From assembly GCF_040958095.1 (NCBI RefSeq), contig NC_091208.1:11865083-11929082 (forward strand): a stretch of DNA of 64,000 nt. The letters are read 5' to 3'. How positions within the stretch are numbered: the first letter of the stretch is position 1; each line of letters begins with the position of its first letter. Positions 1 through 11,377 of the stretch are shown here, in pieces. Source of the DNA: Procambarus clarkii (lineage: Eukaryota; Arthropoda; Malacostraca; Decapoda; Cambaridae). The position numbers and the translations under genes were made by a program. Below the pieces are notes generated by a model. It saw only the letters and a list, made by a program, of their open reading frames with translations, was not told where the DNA came from and made no database searches.

Positions 1-418
1 GCACAAAAGGGAGATTCTCATCCCAATTATGTGGATAAGTTTCTCCTGTCGTCTTTAACATCTGTTTCAACGTTTGATGGAAACGTTCAAGCCCACCTTG
101 GCTTTGTGGATGATAATGACTGGAAAATGTGTGCTGAATCCCTTTGGAGTTGCAGAAAGTTTTGAAAACCCGAGAACAAAAATTTCCCCCATTGTCACTC
201 TGGATAACTCTAGGCATTCCGAACAAGGAGAAAAATCGTTCAAGACACTTGATGACATTATGAGTCTTGGTATTTCTTAAGGCATATGCCTCAGGAAATC
301 TCGTCTCCCTACACATAAGAGTAAACATAAAAATGTTACCCGACTTAGTCTTAGGTAAAGGATCTACACAATCTATTACTACAAGAGAAAATGGTTCCTC
401 AGGAACTACAATAGGTTG
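1..418 (-). pseudogene. Gypsy-B integrase, catalytic core (distal part)
   Basis: The minus strand from 418 down to 1 reads as the catalytic core of a Ty3/Gypsy integrase, which inserts the cDNA into the host chromosome. The three acidic residues are visible: D in VVIDCVDPLP, D in RVIQSDNGGNF, and E in YHPQSQGGLERFHQ. The last motif runs on into TLKQML, typical of arthropod and fish Gypsy integrases. No stop is present in this stretch. The N-terminal zinc-finger half lies 8.5 kb away at 8925-9548 because Gypsy-A landed between them. The C-terminal part is outside the window. Confidence 0.9.
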
Positions 419-1129
419 TGTTTTGATCCCAGGTAGCCGAAAAACGAGTCTCCCCTTTGAGAATTATTCTATCAAGCCTGACCTGATTAGAAAGTTTAGG
501 AAATATAGAGGTGAAGATACAGATGTAAAATAGCTGGTTGGATATAATAAACAATTTAAGATTATGGGCAGTAAATAAGAAAATAGATAAATGACTGGTT
601 AGAAGATGTGGATAATTTACTAGAGGCGTGAGGCTCGCTTCTGGAGGGCTTTGACACTCACTTGAGTGCCAGACATCGCAGGGGGAGTCGTGTTCCGTTT
701 GAGCTCCCGTCAGAAGGGAACCCCTAGTTATATATCTCCAGGAGAAGAGAAGTGTGCAGACGTGCCAGCTGTGGAATCGAGCTGGGAACGTTGTGGTCTC
801 AAGTCCTGGACGGCGAGGAGTGTTTATTAAGCCACCCAGAGACATTATCGTGGTCATTGGGAGTGCCCTGACCAGACTCCGTCAGAGGGAGGAGCGCCCT
901 CGAGTAGGCAATCTGTGGTAAGCATGATTTAAGCCAGTCTATAGCAATTACTTGTTGTTGGTCGTGTGCCCACCGACAGTAGTAATGTTTATTGATAAGT
1001 TAGACATGTTTTGATAAGGCGGAAAGCCTGATATACGAGAGTGGAGAGGGAGGAACGTCTTGGAGGGCGGAGCGATGTCCGTCTCCTCTGAGCGCTGGCA
1101 GGTGACTGAGGGAGCCCAGCTCCTGGCTG

Positions 1130-1222
<93 letters not shown>

Positions 1223-1531
1223 AAGAACCAAGAACCACTGCTGTGGACAGGGTAGGACGGAAAACTAATAAGTCAAAGGGGATTGAGGAGATCATATCAA
1301 CTAAGGAGAGAATGGGGAGTCACAGCGGCTCAAGTGGGTGTGTGCACATGACAACGAGGCTAAGTATTTGAGCCGCATCCCCTAAACGTGTGACGTTGAG
1401 CCTCTTTCCAAGAGCCAGAAGAGCCCAGTGTAATCTCCTGGTAAAGTATAAGCACTCCACCGAGTTGTGGGTTGGGTTGTCCGTAAAGAAGGATCAACAA
1501 CACGACAACACCACCAACCCACACTACAATA
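419..1531 (+). repeat. Gypsy-A 5' LTR, internally deleted
   Basis: Begins TGTTTTGATCCCAGG and ends CACACTACAATA, matching the ends of the LTR at 6738-8924. It is 1113 bp against 2187 bp for the 3' LTR. About 1.1 kb (equivalent to roughly 7453-8560) is missing and replaced by a (GA)n tract at 1132-1220. The remaining parts differ from the 3' LTR by scattered substitutions, so the insertion is not recent. As the 5' LTR it would carry the promoter; I cannot place a transcription start. Confidence 0.88.
1132..1220. repeat. (GA)n microsatellite inside Gypsy-A 5' LTR
   Basis: About 44 uninterrupted GA dinucleotides. The 3' LTR has only a short imperfect GAGAGAGTCAGAGAGAAAG stretch at the matching site (about 8560-8580), so the tract expanded in this copy at the point where the LTR lost about 1.1 kb. 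Open frames across it are low-complexity artefacts. Confidence 0.97.
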
Positions 1532-1532
1532 A

Positions 1533-1553
1533 ATTGGGGGCCTGTGTCCGGGA
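1533..1553 (+). promoter_or_regulatory. Gypsy-A primer-binding site
   Basis: Directly after the 5' LTR the sequence reads TTGGGGGCCTGTGTCCGGGA. It resembles the tRNA-Pro-type primer site (TGGGGGCTCGTCCGGGA) with a few changed bases. The position one base after the LTR fits a tRNA primer site for minus-strand synthesis. The tRNA identity is tentative. Confidence 0.6.
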
Positions 1554-1672
1554 TAGTGAACTGACACACTCACACCCTGTCCAAGAGTGGATTCGTACAC
1601 CCCTTGTTGAAATAGATACACTATGTGACCGCAGGTGGATATTCTCTCTCTTGGGAAGACTCACATGACAAG

Positions 1673-3203
1673 ATGGATAAGGTGCAGGCACTTATGGAGT
1701 CAGGCAAGCCTGAGGACTTGGAAGGTTGCACGAGGGATCAATTGAAACAAATAGCAGAAAAATGTGGCATTAGGTTGAAAGCATTTAAAGTAGCTGGGAT
1801 GAAGGATGAGATCCTGAGGCAATTAAGATCCAAAAGTGAAGTGGCCGAACAAGGAGCCCAGAAAGGAGCTGAAACTGGAAAGGAGGATGATGGGCAGGAT
1901 GAAGTGAGATCCCAGGGATCGAGTAGGAGCAGCAAGAGTAGCCGCACTAGCAGGAGTAGCCGAAATAGGAGCTTGGAGAGATTTCAGTTAGAGCTCCAGA
2001 TGCAGCGTGAGAAGAGACAGTTCCAGCTGGAAAAGATGAAATTAGAACTCCAGATGAAAAATGAAGCCGAGAAGGAAAAAGAAAAAACCAGGCTGGAAGT
2101 AGAAAAAGAGAAAACCAGACTGGAGGTAGAAAAAGAGAAAGCAAGACTAGAGGTGGAGAAAGAAAAAGAGAAAACCAGAATAAGGGAACTGAAGTTGGAA
2201 CGAGAAAAAGAAAAAGAGAAAACAAAACAAATGCAGATAGAAGCAAACAGGACTCTGGCTGAGCGAAGGATTGAGCGTGGGTTGCCAGAGAGCACCACCC
2301 AGGTATCACACTCACCAAATGTTAGGGTTAGGGAGAAGGACATTCCCTTGTTTGTTCCCGAAGAGGCAGAGAGCGTCTTTGAGCATTTTGAAAAAGTAGC
2401 CAGCATCAAGGAGTGGCCACAGGAGGAATGAGCCCAGTTGGTCCAGTTAAGGTTGACCGGTGCAGCTAAGGGGGCATACACCCAATTGTCACTGGAAGAG
2501 TGCCAGGATTATGCCACAGTAAAGAGTAGCATATTGCGCTCGTTTCAGCTAACCCCAGAAGCTTATAGGAAGCGCTTCAGAGAGATGATCAAAGTTGGAA
2601 CGTGTACCTTTGCTGAGACAGCAAGAGATCTGGAAAGACGATTCCAGAAATGGATTGAGGCTGCCGGAGTTGGATCTTACGCTGACCTGAAGCAACTGAT
2701 GGTCATGGAAAAGTTCTTGGAGATGATGCATCCCGAAACAAAGTTCAAGATCCAAGAAGCAGGGGTAAAGGATGTGAAAGTTGCCGCAGATAGGGCGGAT
2801 ATAATTACTGAAGCATACAATTGCTTGAGGGAGAACAGAGTGAGAAACGAGGCGAGACGCAGCAATAGCAGACCCTGTGGAGTCTGGGGAGGAAGAAGTT
2901 TTTTTTTGGGGGGGGGGAGGGCAGAGAAGCAGACCAGCTAGTTTTAAGCCCCAGGAAGGAAAGTTGCCGAGTCTGCCGGCTGGAGGTAAGCAGGAAAATA
3001 AAAATGTGCAGAGGAGACAAGAGTCCAATGAAGCTCCACAGAGTACGAGTAGTACGTCTGGCCCGAGGAACTCCAATACGAGTGGGCAGAGTCAGAGCCA
3101 CTCGGGGGTGTATAGGAGAGATTTCTCCCAAACGAGATGCTACAAGTGCCACAGATCGGGTTACATGATGCAAGATTGTTGGCAGGGCAAGAGAGAGTCG
3201 TGA
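1673..3203 (+). pseudogene. gag: Gypsy-A Gag (SAP-like N-terminus, coiled coil, capsid, zinc knuckle)
   Basis: Structural protein that packages element RNA. The start at 1673 (MDKVQALMESGK) aligns with the Gag start of Gypsy-C. An N-terminal SAP-like segment is followed by a serine-rich stretch, a long charged Lys/Glu coiled coil (about residues 100-215), a capsid-like region and a zinc knuckle CYKCHRSGYMMQDC at about 3140-3180. The usual His of CX2CX4HX4C is Tyr. A TGA at 2429-2431 replaces the Trp found in the matching Gypsy-C motif KEWPEDDW. A frameshift lies in the T/G run at about 2898-2918. Confidence 0.88.
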
Positions 3204-4000
3204 CCCTGACCACATGTGATCCCCGGAAGAATTACGTTGATGTACAACAAGACAAACCACAGAATATAGATATGATGAACGAGCGGTATAGGCCGTTCAT
3301 CAGTAAAGGTTGGGTCGGCATAGAGGGTCAACCCGAGGTGGAGTTTGGTATCCTCATGGATACTGGAGCCAATCAGAGCTTGATTCTGAGAGGCCTAATA
3401 GGAAATGATCGACTGTTAGCTGGCAGTAGGAGGATAAAGGTTCATGGGTTGTTGTCTAAGAGTGACATGCCCGTGTGTGCTGTCCAGTTGAAGTCAAATT
3501 ATTTGTCGGCGGAGGTGATGTTGGGAGTGTGCCCCAACATACCTGTTCCGGGGGTCCAAGTGATCCTGGGGAACGACTTGTGTGGGTCCAAGGTGTTGCC
3601 AGAGCTGATAGTATAGGCTGTGCCGGATGTGAACCAAAAGGACCGCGTTACAAGTGGAACACCGGACAAGGTAGATCTAGCCAGCATCCTCGAAGATGAA
3701 ACAGAGGACGATCAAGTCATTGTATACCCGGCCTGTGTAGTGACAGAGTCGGAGGTAGCCGCCGAGGTGGACACTGAAGATGATATGGCAGTGTCGACTC
3801 CACCGAGGGAGGAGGTCAACATGGACATGTCTGGGCTGTTCGATGAAGATCAGAAGAATGAGGATTCGAGGAGACAGGAAGTGAAGATGACCCTACCTGA
3901 AAGGTTCAGCGTGAACCGAGTGGACCTGATTAGGGCTCAGAAAGAGGAGTTTATAGATCTAATCAGGGAGGCGAAAGGAAAACTCATGTCCGGAGTCCCC
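3204..4000 (+). pseudogene. Gypsy-A aspartic protease and spacer
   Basis: Retropepsin-type protease that would cleave Gag-Pol. The active-site motif LMDTGANQSL is at about 3354-3383, and a conserved ILGNDL motif, typical of Gypsy proteases, lies near 3565. An in-frame TAG at 3614-3616 interrupts the chain. The same frame then continues through an acidic spacer containing VIVYPACVVT, which is also found after the Gypsy-B protease as IIYPACVVT. A frameshift in the C-run near 3995 separates it from integrase. No RT follows directly. Confidence 0.85.
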
Positions 4001-5200
4001 CGTGTATTACTACTTGGACGATGACGAAATAATGAGGAAGTGGCGACCGGACAAAGCCGGCGCAGATAAGGTATGGTTGGAGAAGCACCAAGTGTTAGTA
4101 CCGAAGGAGTTAAGGGCGGCAGTGCTAGAACTAGCCCACTCTGTAGATATGGCAGGGCACTTAGGGGTGAAGAAGACCTTAAATAAGGTGCAGGAGCACT
4201 TCTACTGGCCGAACGTATGGAAGGATGTAAAGAAGTATTGTAGGACATGTTTGGCGTGCCAACGTGCAGGTAAGCCGGCTCCGGCTATACCGAAGGCACC
4301 TTTAAATCCCATACCGGCATTTGGCAAACCCTTGGAGAGAGTCTTGATAGACTGTGTAGGTCCGTTGCCAAGGACCAGAAAAGGCCACGAGTATTTACTG
4401 ACCATAATGTGCACGGCCACCCGTTTCCCCGAAGCGATCCCCCTGAGAAGAGTGACGTCGAGAGCCGTTCTGGATAGACTACAGAACTACATTACGTGGG
4501 TAGGAATGCCCAAGGTTATCTAGACGGGCCAGGGGGAGTGTCTTCCAGTCGAAGTTGTTTAGGGAAACTGTGAAAGGATGGAGGGTAGAGCAAGTGCGCT
4601 CGTCACCGTATCACTCTCAGTCGCAGGGGGCATTGGAACGTTTCCATGGAACGCTAATTGAGGATATACTGCGCAGAGGAAGGGAGTAGTTGGGACGAGG
4701 CATTACCATCCGTGTTGTTCGCCATCAGGGATGTGGTAGTAGAATCACTCGGATTCACCCCATTTCAACTGGTGTACGGACACTCCGTGAGGAGCCCAGT
4801 GGGCGCGCTGAAGGAGCAGCTCACCGTGGATAGGCCTAAGGTGGACGTGGGACAATATGTGAAAACTTTTAGAGAGCGACTCTCTAGGGCCAGAGATTTG
4901 GCCAAGGAAAATTTGAGAACGTCCCAGGCAGAGATGGTAAGATATCACGACAGGAAGGCGTAAGGGCAGGAGATTTCAAGAAGGAGATCAGGTGTTAGTC
5001 CTACTGCCGGTGAAAGGAAGTACATACGAGTCGAGATTTTGTGGACCATATACCATCCAGAAGGCGCTAGGGGATGTGAATTATGTAATACACATGCCAG
5101 ATCGTCCGAGGAAATCACAGGTTTGCCACGTGAATATGATAAAGAAGTACTATGACAGAGATAAGCCTCTAGGCGATGAAGAACAGATGGAAACCCCATT
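4000..5200 (+). pseudogene. Gypsy-A integrase (zinc finger, core, GPY domain), upstream of RT
   Basis: Integrase with an N-terminal H2C2 zinc finger (HSVDMAGHLG ... CRTCLACQ, about 4140-4262). The core has D in RVLIDCVGPLP and the glutamate motif YHSQSQGALERFHG near 4600-4645. The C-terminal half ends with the GPY region FCGPYTIQ (about 5040). A TAG at 4521-4523 and a frameshift in the G-run just after it destroy the second aspartate region. The chain then continues without a stop into RT. In most Ty3/Gypsy elements integrase is at the end of pol, so this order is diagnostic. Confidence 0.9.
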
Positions 5201-5289
5201 GCAGATGACTGTGTTTTGTGTGGGAGACAGCAAAGGAATAGAAGAGGAGAACTGTAAGTTAGAGAGGGCCGATGGCACGAAGATATCGA

Positions 5290-6701
5290 ATACGGAAAGC
5301 TTGGCCAAAGTAGGTGAGCGTCTGGGTCATTTGGAGGATGACCAACGCCAGGAACTAGTGGAGATCCTACAGAGGAATGAGTCGTTATTCACGGACATGC
5401 CCAGAAGACACCACGGAACGGTGCACAAGGTAAATGTAGGGAGTGCTGATCCCATCAAGCAGCTCCCTTACAGAGTTAACCCAGAGAAAGCATCGGCGAT
5501 GAGAGCAGAAGTAAAGTATCTGCTAGATAACGACTTGGCAGAGGTTAGCGACAGTGACTGGAGTTCGCCGTGCCACCTCGTGAAGAAGAGTGATAGCACA
5601 TACCGGTTCTGCACCGATTACAGGAAAGTAAATGCAGTCACAGTCGCTGACTCATTCCTGATACCATGCATCGATGATGGCATAGATCAGATTGGGAGTG
5701 CACGGTACGTCTCAAAAATAGATCTGCTGAAGGGATACTACCAGATTCCCCTGTCCGAGGAGGACAAGAGGATCTCAGCGTTCGTGACACCCGACGGCTT
5801 GTACCAATACAAAGTGGTGCCATTCGGAATGAAGAATAGTGGTAGTTGTTTCCAACGAGTAATGAACCAGGTATTACAAGGCGCGACCGGATGTGCAGTG
5901 TACATCGATGATGTTGTAATGTTCGCTGATTCCTGGAAGGATCACGTGGATCGACTTTTAGATTTGTTTGATCGATTGGAGAAGGCCAACATGACGATCA
6001 ACTGAGCAAAAAGCGAGTTTGGAAGAGCCCACCTGGAGTACCTTGGGTATATAGTAGGGCAAGCCGAGGTTGCTCCGGTAAGAACAAAGGTGGAGGCCAT
6101 TGACAACTTCCCGGTGCCCAGGAGTAAGAAAGAATTGTTGAGATATCTCGGTATGATTGGATATTACCGGAAGTTCTGTGGAAATTTCTCCACCATAGCC
6201 GCTCCTATGACGAGTTTGCTATCAAAGAGCAAGACGTGGGAGTGGAATGGAACAGCACAAGAAGCGTTTGAAAAGACCAAAAGACTGTTGACCGCGGCGC
6301 CTGTACTAGTGTCGCCCAATTTTGGAGCACCGTTTACGTTATTTGTAGATGCCAGTGATATAGGGGCTGGAGCTGTACTGACGCAGCAGAATGATGGAAT
6401 TTACCGCCCCGTGTCCTTCTTTTCGAAGAAGTTTGTTAAGCACCAGAGGTCGTACAGTACGGTCGAGAAAGAGACTTTGGCCCTGGTGATGGCATTGAAA
6501 CATTCTGAAGTGTATGTGAGTGGGGGAGGACACCCAGTGACGATGTATACGGACCATAATCCCCTAGTTTTCCTGAGGAAAATGAAGCATGCAAACCAGA
6601 GGTTAACCAGATGGTTTCTATTGCTCCAAGAGTATGACCTGATGATAACGCACATAAGAGGGCGAGACAATGTAGTAGCTGATGCGTTATATCGAGCCTA
6701 G
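5290..6701 (+). pseudogene. Gypsy-A reverse transcriptase and RNase H
   Basis: The RT copies element RNA into DNA. Visible motifs are FCTDYRKVNAVT, KIDLLKGYYQIPL, VPFGMKNSGSCFQR and the catalytic YIDDVV (about 5910). A single TGA at 6003-6005 lies between RT and the connection domain; the frame is otherwise unbroken. RNase H shows FVDASDIGAGAVL, STVEKETLALV, YTDHNPLVF and the final NVVADAL with stop at 6701. The 3' LTR starts 36 bp downstream, so nothing is encoded after RNase H. Confidence 0.92.
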
Positions 6702-6721
6702 CCACTAGAATAATTCTCAAA

Positions 6722-6737
6722 AACAAGGGGGAGGGAG
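6722..6737 (+). promoter_or_regulatory. Gypsy-A polypurine tract
   Basis: AACAAGGGGGAGGGAG lies immediately before the 3' LTR (starts TGTTATG at 6738). It is the expected plus-strand primer. Confidence 0.8.
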
Positions 6738-8924
6738 TGTTATGATCCCAGGTAGCCGAAAAACGAGTCTCCCCTTTGAGAATTATTCTATCAAGCCTGA
6801 CCTGACTAGAAGGTTTAGGAAATATAGAGGTGAAGATACAGATGTAAAATAGCTGGTTGGATATAATAAACAATTTGAGATTATGGGCAATAAATAAGAA
6901 AATAGATTAATGACTGGTTAGAAGATGTGGATAATTTGCTGGAGGCGTGAAGCTCGCTTCTGGAGGGCTTTGACACTCACTTGAGTGCCAGACATCGCAG
7001 AAGGAAGCCGTGCTCCGTTTGAGCTCCCGTCAGAAAGGAACCCCTAGTGATATATCTCCAGGAGAAGAGAAGTGTGCAGACGTGCCAGCTGAGGAATCGA
7101 GCTGGGAACGTTGCTTGTCTCAAGTCTTGGACGGCGAGGAGTGTTTATTAAGCCAGCCCAGAGACATTATCGTGGTCATTGGGAGTGCCCTGACCAGACT
7201 CCGTCAGAGGGAGGAGCGCCCTCGAGTAGGCAATCTGTGGTAAACATGATTTAAGCCAGTCTATAGCAATTACTTGTAGTTGGTCGTGTGCCCACCGACA
7301 GTAGTAATGTTTATTGATAAGTTAGACATGTTTTGATAAAGCAGAAAGCCTGATATAAGAGAGTGGAGAGGGAGGAACGTCTTGGAGGGCGGAGCGATGT
7401 CCGTCTCCTCTGAGCGCTGGCAGGTGACTGAGGGAGGCCAGCTCCTGGCTGCGGAGGACCCTCCCAGAGTGAGTGAGGCCCGCCGGGCGAGGTCGAGCAT
7501 GGACAAGCCCAAAATGGGGGAGTCCTCTCTCACAGTATGTAGAGAGCGGATAGATGTTGGAGGCAAACATATTGTGTGGTTATTTTTGTTTATGTGTTTA
7601 AGGGGAAACATTTTTATTGGAGTGTCATGCGTTGCAGGCTTGTCTTTGGGGAAGAAGTTGCTGAGAACTTCGAAGCCAGCACAGAGGGAGTAGTTGATAA
7701 GACCCCCAAGGTAGTGGAGGAGAGGACCTCGAGCTGTGAGGAGAAGCAGTGAAGAGGAGTGTCGCATGCTTCTGTAGAGGTGGTGAAGCACCATAGTTGT
7801 TCAAGGAAACTTCATGGTGTAGCAGCCAGGAGAGCTGTGGAGGACCCTAGTAGAGGTAGTGAAGCACTATAGTTGCCCAAGGAAAACTTCATGGTAGCAG
7901 CCTGGAGGAGCTGCAGAGGATCCTGGTAGTTAAGCCCGGAAGAACCTGAAAAGATCAGGGTAGTGAACTTCCAGATGTGGAAAGGAAGTTCTAAATGATT
8001 ACTTGTAGGGAGGTGATAGTGTTTGGTTGTCATTAGCATGCAAGACGCAGTGAAAGGTGAGTGATTGTTTGCCATTCTTGTCCCGAGGAGTATTTATACT
8101 GAAGTATAGAGTTACAGTCGTAGGGTGGATTACCTACAGATGAATGTGTTCTAGGACTAATAGGGTGATCGATTGATCATTGTTGTTTATCAAGGAACAT
8201 TTATGCTGATATATATATATATATATGTTATTGCATTCATATGCTGATTTTCCTTGTACATGTTTATAGATATATATATTCTCTTGCTAATAGTGCAAAA
8301 TTGTAATATAAGACTTGTCCTACTTGAGGAGGTTGATAATATTAGGTGGTAAATCAGGAGATAGGATACCACTTGATAAGCTGATGATAGAGTTCTGATG
8401 GTGTTGGAGTGCAACCTGACTGAAATAGTATAGAGTGTAGGATTCATTATTATTATATGTGTGTATGTATTGTGTATGTGCTTTGTCCAGTAAATGTATT
8501 CAAATTTGCTGGTGTTTGCCGTTGTCCTAGTGAGGTTTCCCAGGAAGTAATAAAGAAGGAGAGAGAGTCAGAGAGAAAGAACCAAGAACCACCGCTGTGG
8601 ACAGGGTGGGACGGAAAAACTAATAAGTCAAAGGGAATTGAGGAGATCATATCACCTAAGGAGAGAGTGGGGAGTCACAGCGGCTCAAGTGGGTGTATGC
8701 ACGTGATAACGAGGAGCTGCAAAGTATTGGAGCCGCATCCCCTAAACGTGTGACGTTGAGCCCCTTTCCAAGAGCCAGAAGCGCCCAGGGTGATCTCCTG
8801 GTAAAGTATAAGCACTCCACCGAGTTGTGGGTTGAGTTGTCTGTAAAGAAGGATCAACAACACGACAACACCACCAACCCACACTACAACCAACACGACA
8901 ACACCACCAACCCACACTACAATA
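6738..8924 (+). repeat. Gypsy-A 3' LTR, long form
   Basis: 2187 bp, beginning TGTTATGATCCCAGG and ending CACACTACAATA before the GTTG target duplication. It keeps the ~1.1-kb middle that the 5' LTR has lost (about 7453-8560). It also carries a local duplication of about 30 bp near its 3' end (CAACACGACAACACCACC twice, 8858-8920). A related LTR lies in minus orientation at 41270-41503 plus 46751-47103 and also retains part of this middle, so the long form is the family form. Confidence 0.9.
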
Positions 8925-9548
8925 GTTGCAATGGTGCTCTTGGCACAGATTGGTTTGGTTTGCAAACAATTTGACAGGGTACACAGTTATGACAATACCT
9001 GACCACATCTTTCTTTAGCTTGGGCCAGTAAAAGTATTTGCATATCATTATGGTACATATTTGTGATACCTTGGTGACCCTCCATGGGAGTCATCATGTG
9101 CAGCCTGCAGGACCTGCTTACGATAAACATTGGGGACAACTAGTTGGGTTCTGGTCTCACAATCATTTGATGAGGGAGTTCGCTTTGGTCTCCACCTTCT
9201 CATCAGAAGTCGATCCTTGAAAAAGAAACCCGCCCCTTCCTCCAATGCATCACCATTATCAGGAGCCTGAGAAATACACTCAAGTAAACTAGGATCAGTA
9301 GTCTGTATAACACTTAAGGGCAATGACTCAGACTCAGTAGCGAGCGGGCAAGAACCTAGTAGCTTGACTTCTTTTCCTGATTGATCAGAATAAATTGGAG
9401 CCATAGCTACTTCGGCCTTACTCTCGACAACTAGTTTAGTGGAGACAAGCGGGCAAGCTACAGATAGTTCAGCTTCCTCACCTTCACTTTCCTTGTGGTT
9501 TAGGTTCGGCGATGCTTCTACTACTGCCTCACTCTCATCATCAGCTAC
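8925..9548 (-). pseudogene. Gypsy-B integrase N-terminal part
   Basis: The minus strand from 9548 to 8925 carries an acidic spacer after protease, a segment like Gypsy-A (LLMRRWRPK ... QLVVPNVYRKQV), then the integrase zinc finger AHDDSHGG ... YCHNCVPCQ. A frameshift lies at about 9070 inside the zinc finger. At 8925 the frame is cut by the Gypsy-A LTR and resumes at 418. Protease and this integrase share one frame except for a stop at 9549-9551, which proves that no RT lay between them. Confidence 0.88.
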
Positions 9549-11377
9549 CTAAGTGAAGACAAGATTACTCTCACCTGTTTTTCTCATTGATCTAGTTACA
9601 ACACAAGCAGGGTAAATAATGCCATCATCTGCTTCTGGTTGATCCAGTACATTATTGGGATTAATTAACATTATGGGGCACTTGGTCCCTTCAACCTTTC
9701 GGTGGCCAAAATCATTACCAAGAACAATATCTATCCCTGGAATGGGCAGTTGTTTACTTACACCAACATTACACCATCCTGAAGTAAAATTAGAATCAAG
9801 GTTAATTTGCATTAAAGACACCTGTTGCACACTACCTGCAATACCTTGGAGAAGCACAACTTCACCAAGATCTCGGGTGTCAACATCAGCAAGTACATTC
9901 TGGGCAATAAGAGACTGTGAAGCTCCAGTATCATGGAGTAATTGAACAGTCTTACTACTACCATATTTACACAATAATGTACCTGTAGAAATGTATGGTT
10001 TAAATTCAGCCATCCAATGGGGATTGACTGTAGTACATGGAGAATTATTAGTTTGCAGTCCTCTACTCATAATAAGACCAGTTGGCCGTAATTCAGGATG
10101 CAAACTATAGCAAGAAGCAATCACATGTCCTCTTCTCTTACAATGTGTACAATGCCTGACAGTGGACACACCTGTGGAACCAACTGCAACTTTAGAATTA
10201 ACATTACTAGGAATAGATGGTCCTGGCAATGGAGTAAAAACTTTAGGTTTAATAAGAGAAGAGTTCACGGGAGTAACTGGAGAACTAGGATTGGATTTAT
10301 ACTGATAAGGAGTTCGGTGAGCATTATAATTTACTCTACGGTTAAACTTAGGTGATTGGGCCTTAAACTGGGCCTTAGTCAACAACTCATGCTCATCCGC
10401 GAGCTTAGACAGCTCATATATGTCTGTTATATCCTTCTGTTCTGCCATAAAAGAAGACAATTTGTCTGGGAGACATGACATCACTTCTGTTACAAGAAGA
10501 TTCTTAAGAGCATCATACTCGGTTATTGAAAGTGATTTTAGCCATCTGTTGCAGTAATTAACTTTTAGACGGGGGAAATCTGGTATTGTCTGATCACTTA
10601 CCCTCTTTAGGTTCCTAAACTTTTGTCTGTGTGCTTCCGTATTTAATTGGTAAGCATTTAAGATGCTTTTCTTAACAAACTAATAGTCAAAACTCTTCTC
10701 ATCAGGTAAGGATGCAAAAACCTTCTGACTTCGCCCTTTCAGTTGACTTTACATGATTGCAACCCATTGATCCCTTGGCCAGTTCATACTGACTGCAATC
10801 TTAGAAAAATGTGAGAAAAAAACCTTGGGATCCTCCTCATTGAACTTGGGTAACTCTATGTATTTATTTATCCTTATGGGATTATTATCACTACTATTTG
10901 AAACATTGCTAGTATTACCATGCCCAGCTGCCAAATGCTGTGTTTCAAGTCTGTGGTTAGCCTCTGCCATTTGTTGTTGAATTTCTAACTGCTGTTTCTA
11001 AGTTGCTTCTAACTGCAACTGTGCGGCAATCTCTATACTTCTAGTTTCAAGCTCCCTCTGCTGAGCTTCAAGCTTTAATATTTTCTGTTACCTTGCAAAT
11101 TCATTTTCTTTTTCTTGAGCCTCAAGTTTAGCATGCGTTACTTGTGCATCTAACTCAAGACGCCTTAAAGCAATTTGCTCACTAGTCTCCTCCTTTACTT
11201 TCACTGACCATTTTCTACTAAATGTGTCACTATGACTCTCAGAATTTGTGCTGTAGTCATGTTATTTCTGGTTGTTAATTCTAACTCAGTTGCCATATTT
11301 ATTAAGGCAGACTTTTTTAGGTTTTTAATTCCCTCAAAGTCTGGATTAGCCAACAGCGACAACACTTGATCCTCCAT
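9549..11377 (-). pseudogene. gag: Gypsy-B Gag and aspartic protease
   Basis: The minus-strand start ATG at 11377-11375 opens a short helical N-terminal domain (MEDQVLSLLANPDFEGIKNL), like the SAP-like start of Gypsy-A Gag. A Glu/Gln/Leu-rich coiled coil follows (about 11200-10980). The capsid-like segment contains ELPKFNEEDPKVFFSHF (about 10860). A zinc knuckle CTHCKRRGHVIASC is at about 10155-10114 and a protease active site LLHDTGASQSLI near 9930. The frame is intact from 10484 to 9549 (311 residues); the gag upstream part has stops and frameshifts. Confidence 0.87.

Larger units (their letters stand above)
419..8924 (+). mobile_element. Gypsy-A: full-length Gmr1-like LTR retrotransposon with broken ORFs
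   Basis: Two LTRs (419-1531 and 6738-8924) flank gag, protease, integrase, RT and RNase H in that order on the plus strand. A 4-bp target duplication GTTG lies at 415-418 and 8925-8928, and removing the element rejoins the Gypsy-B integrase. The order INT then RT is real: one uninterrupted frame runs from the integrase GPY domain (about 5040) into RT (to 6002). In-frame stops sit at 2429, 3614, 4521 and 6003. Frameshifts lie near 2900, 3200, 3995 and 4540. The copy cannot be autonomous. Confidence 0.92.

Noticed and set aside
948..1371. ORFs of 74-115 codons around the (GA)n tract
   Set aside because: Created by the microsatellite inside the Gypsy-A LTR; the other LTR lacks them.
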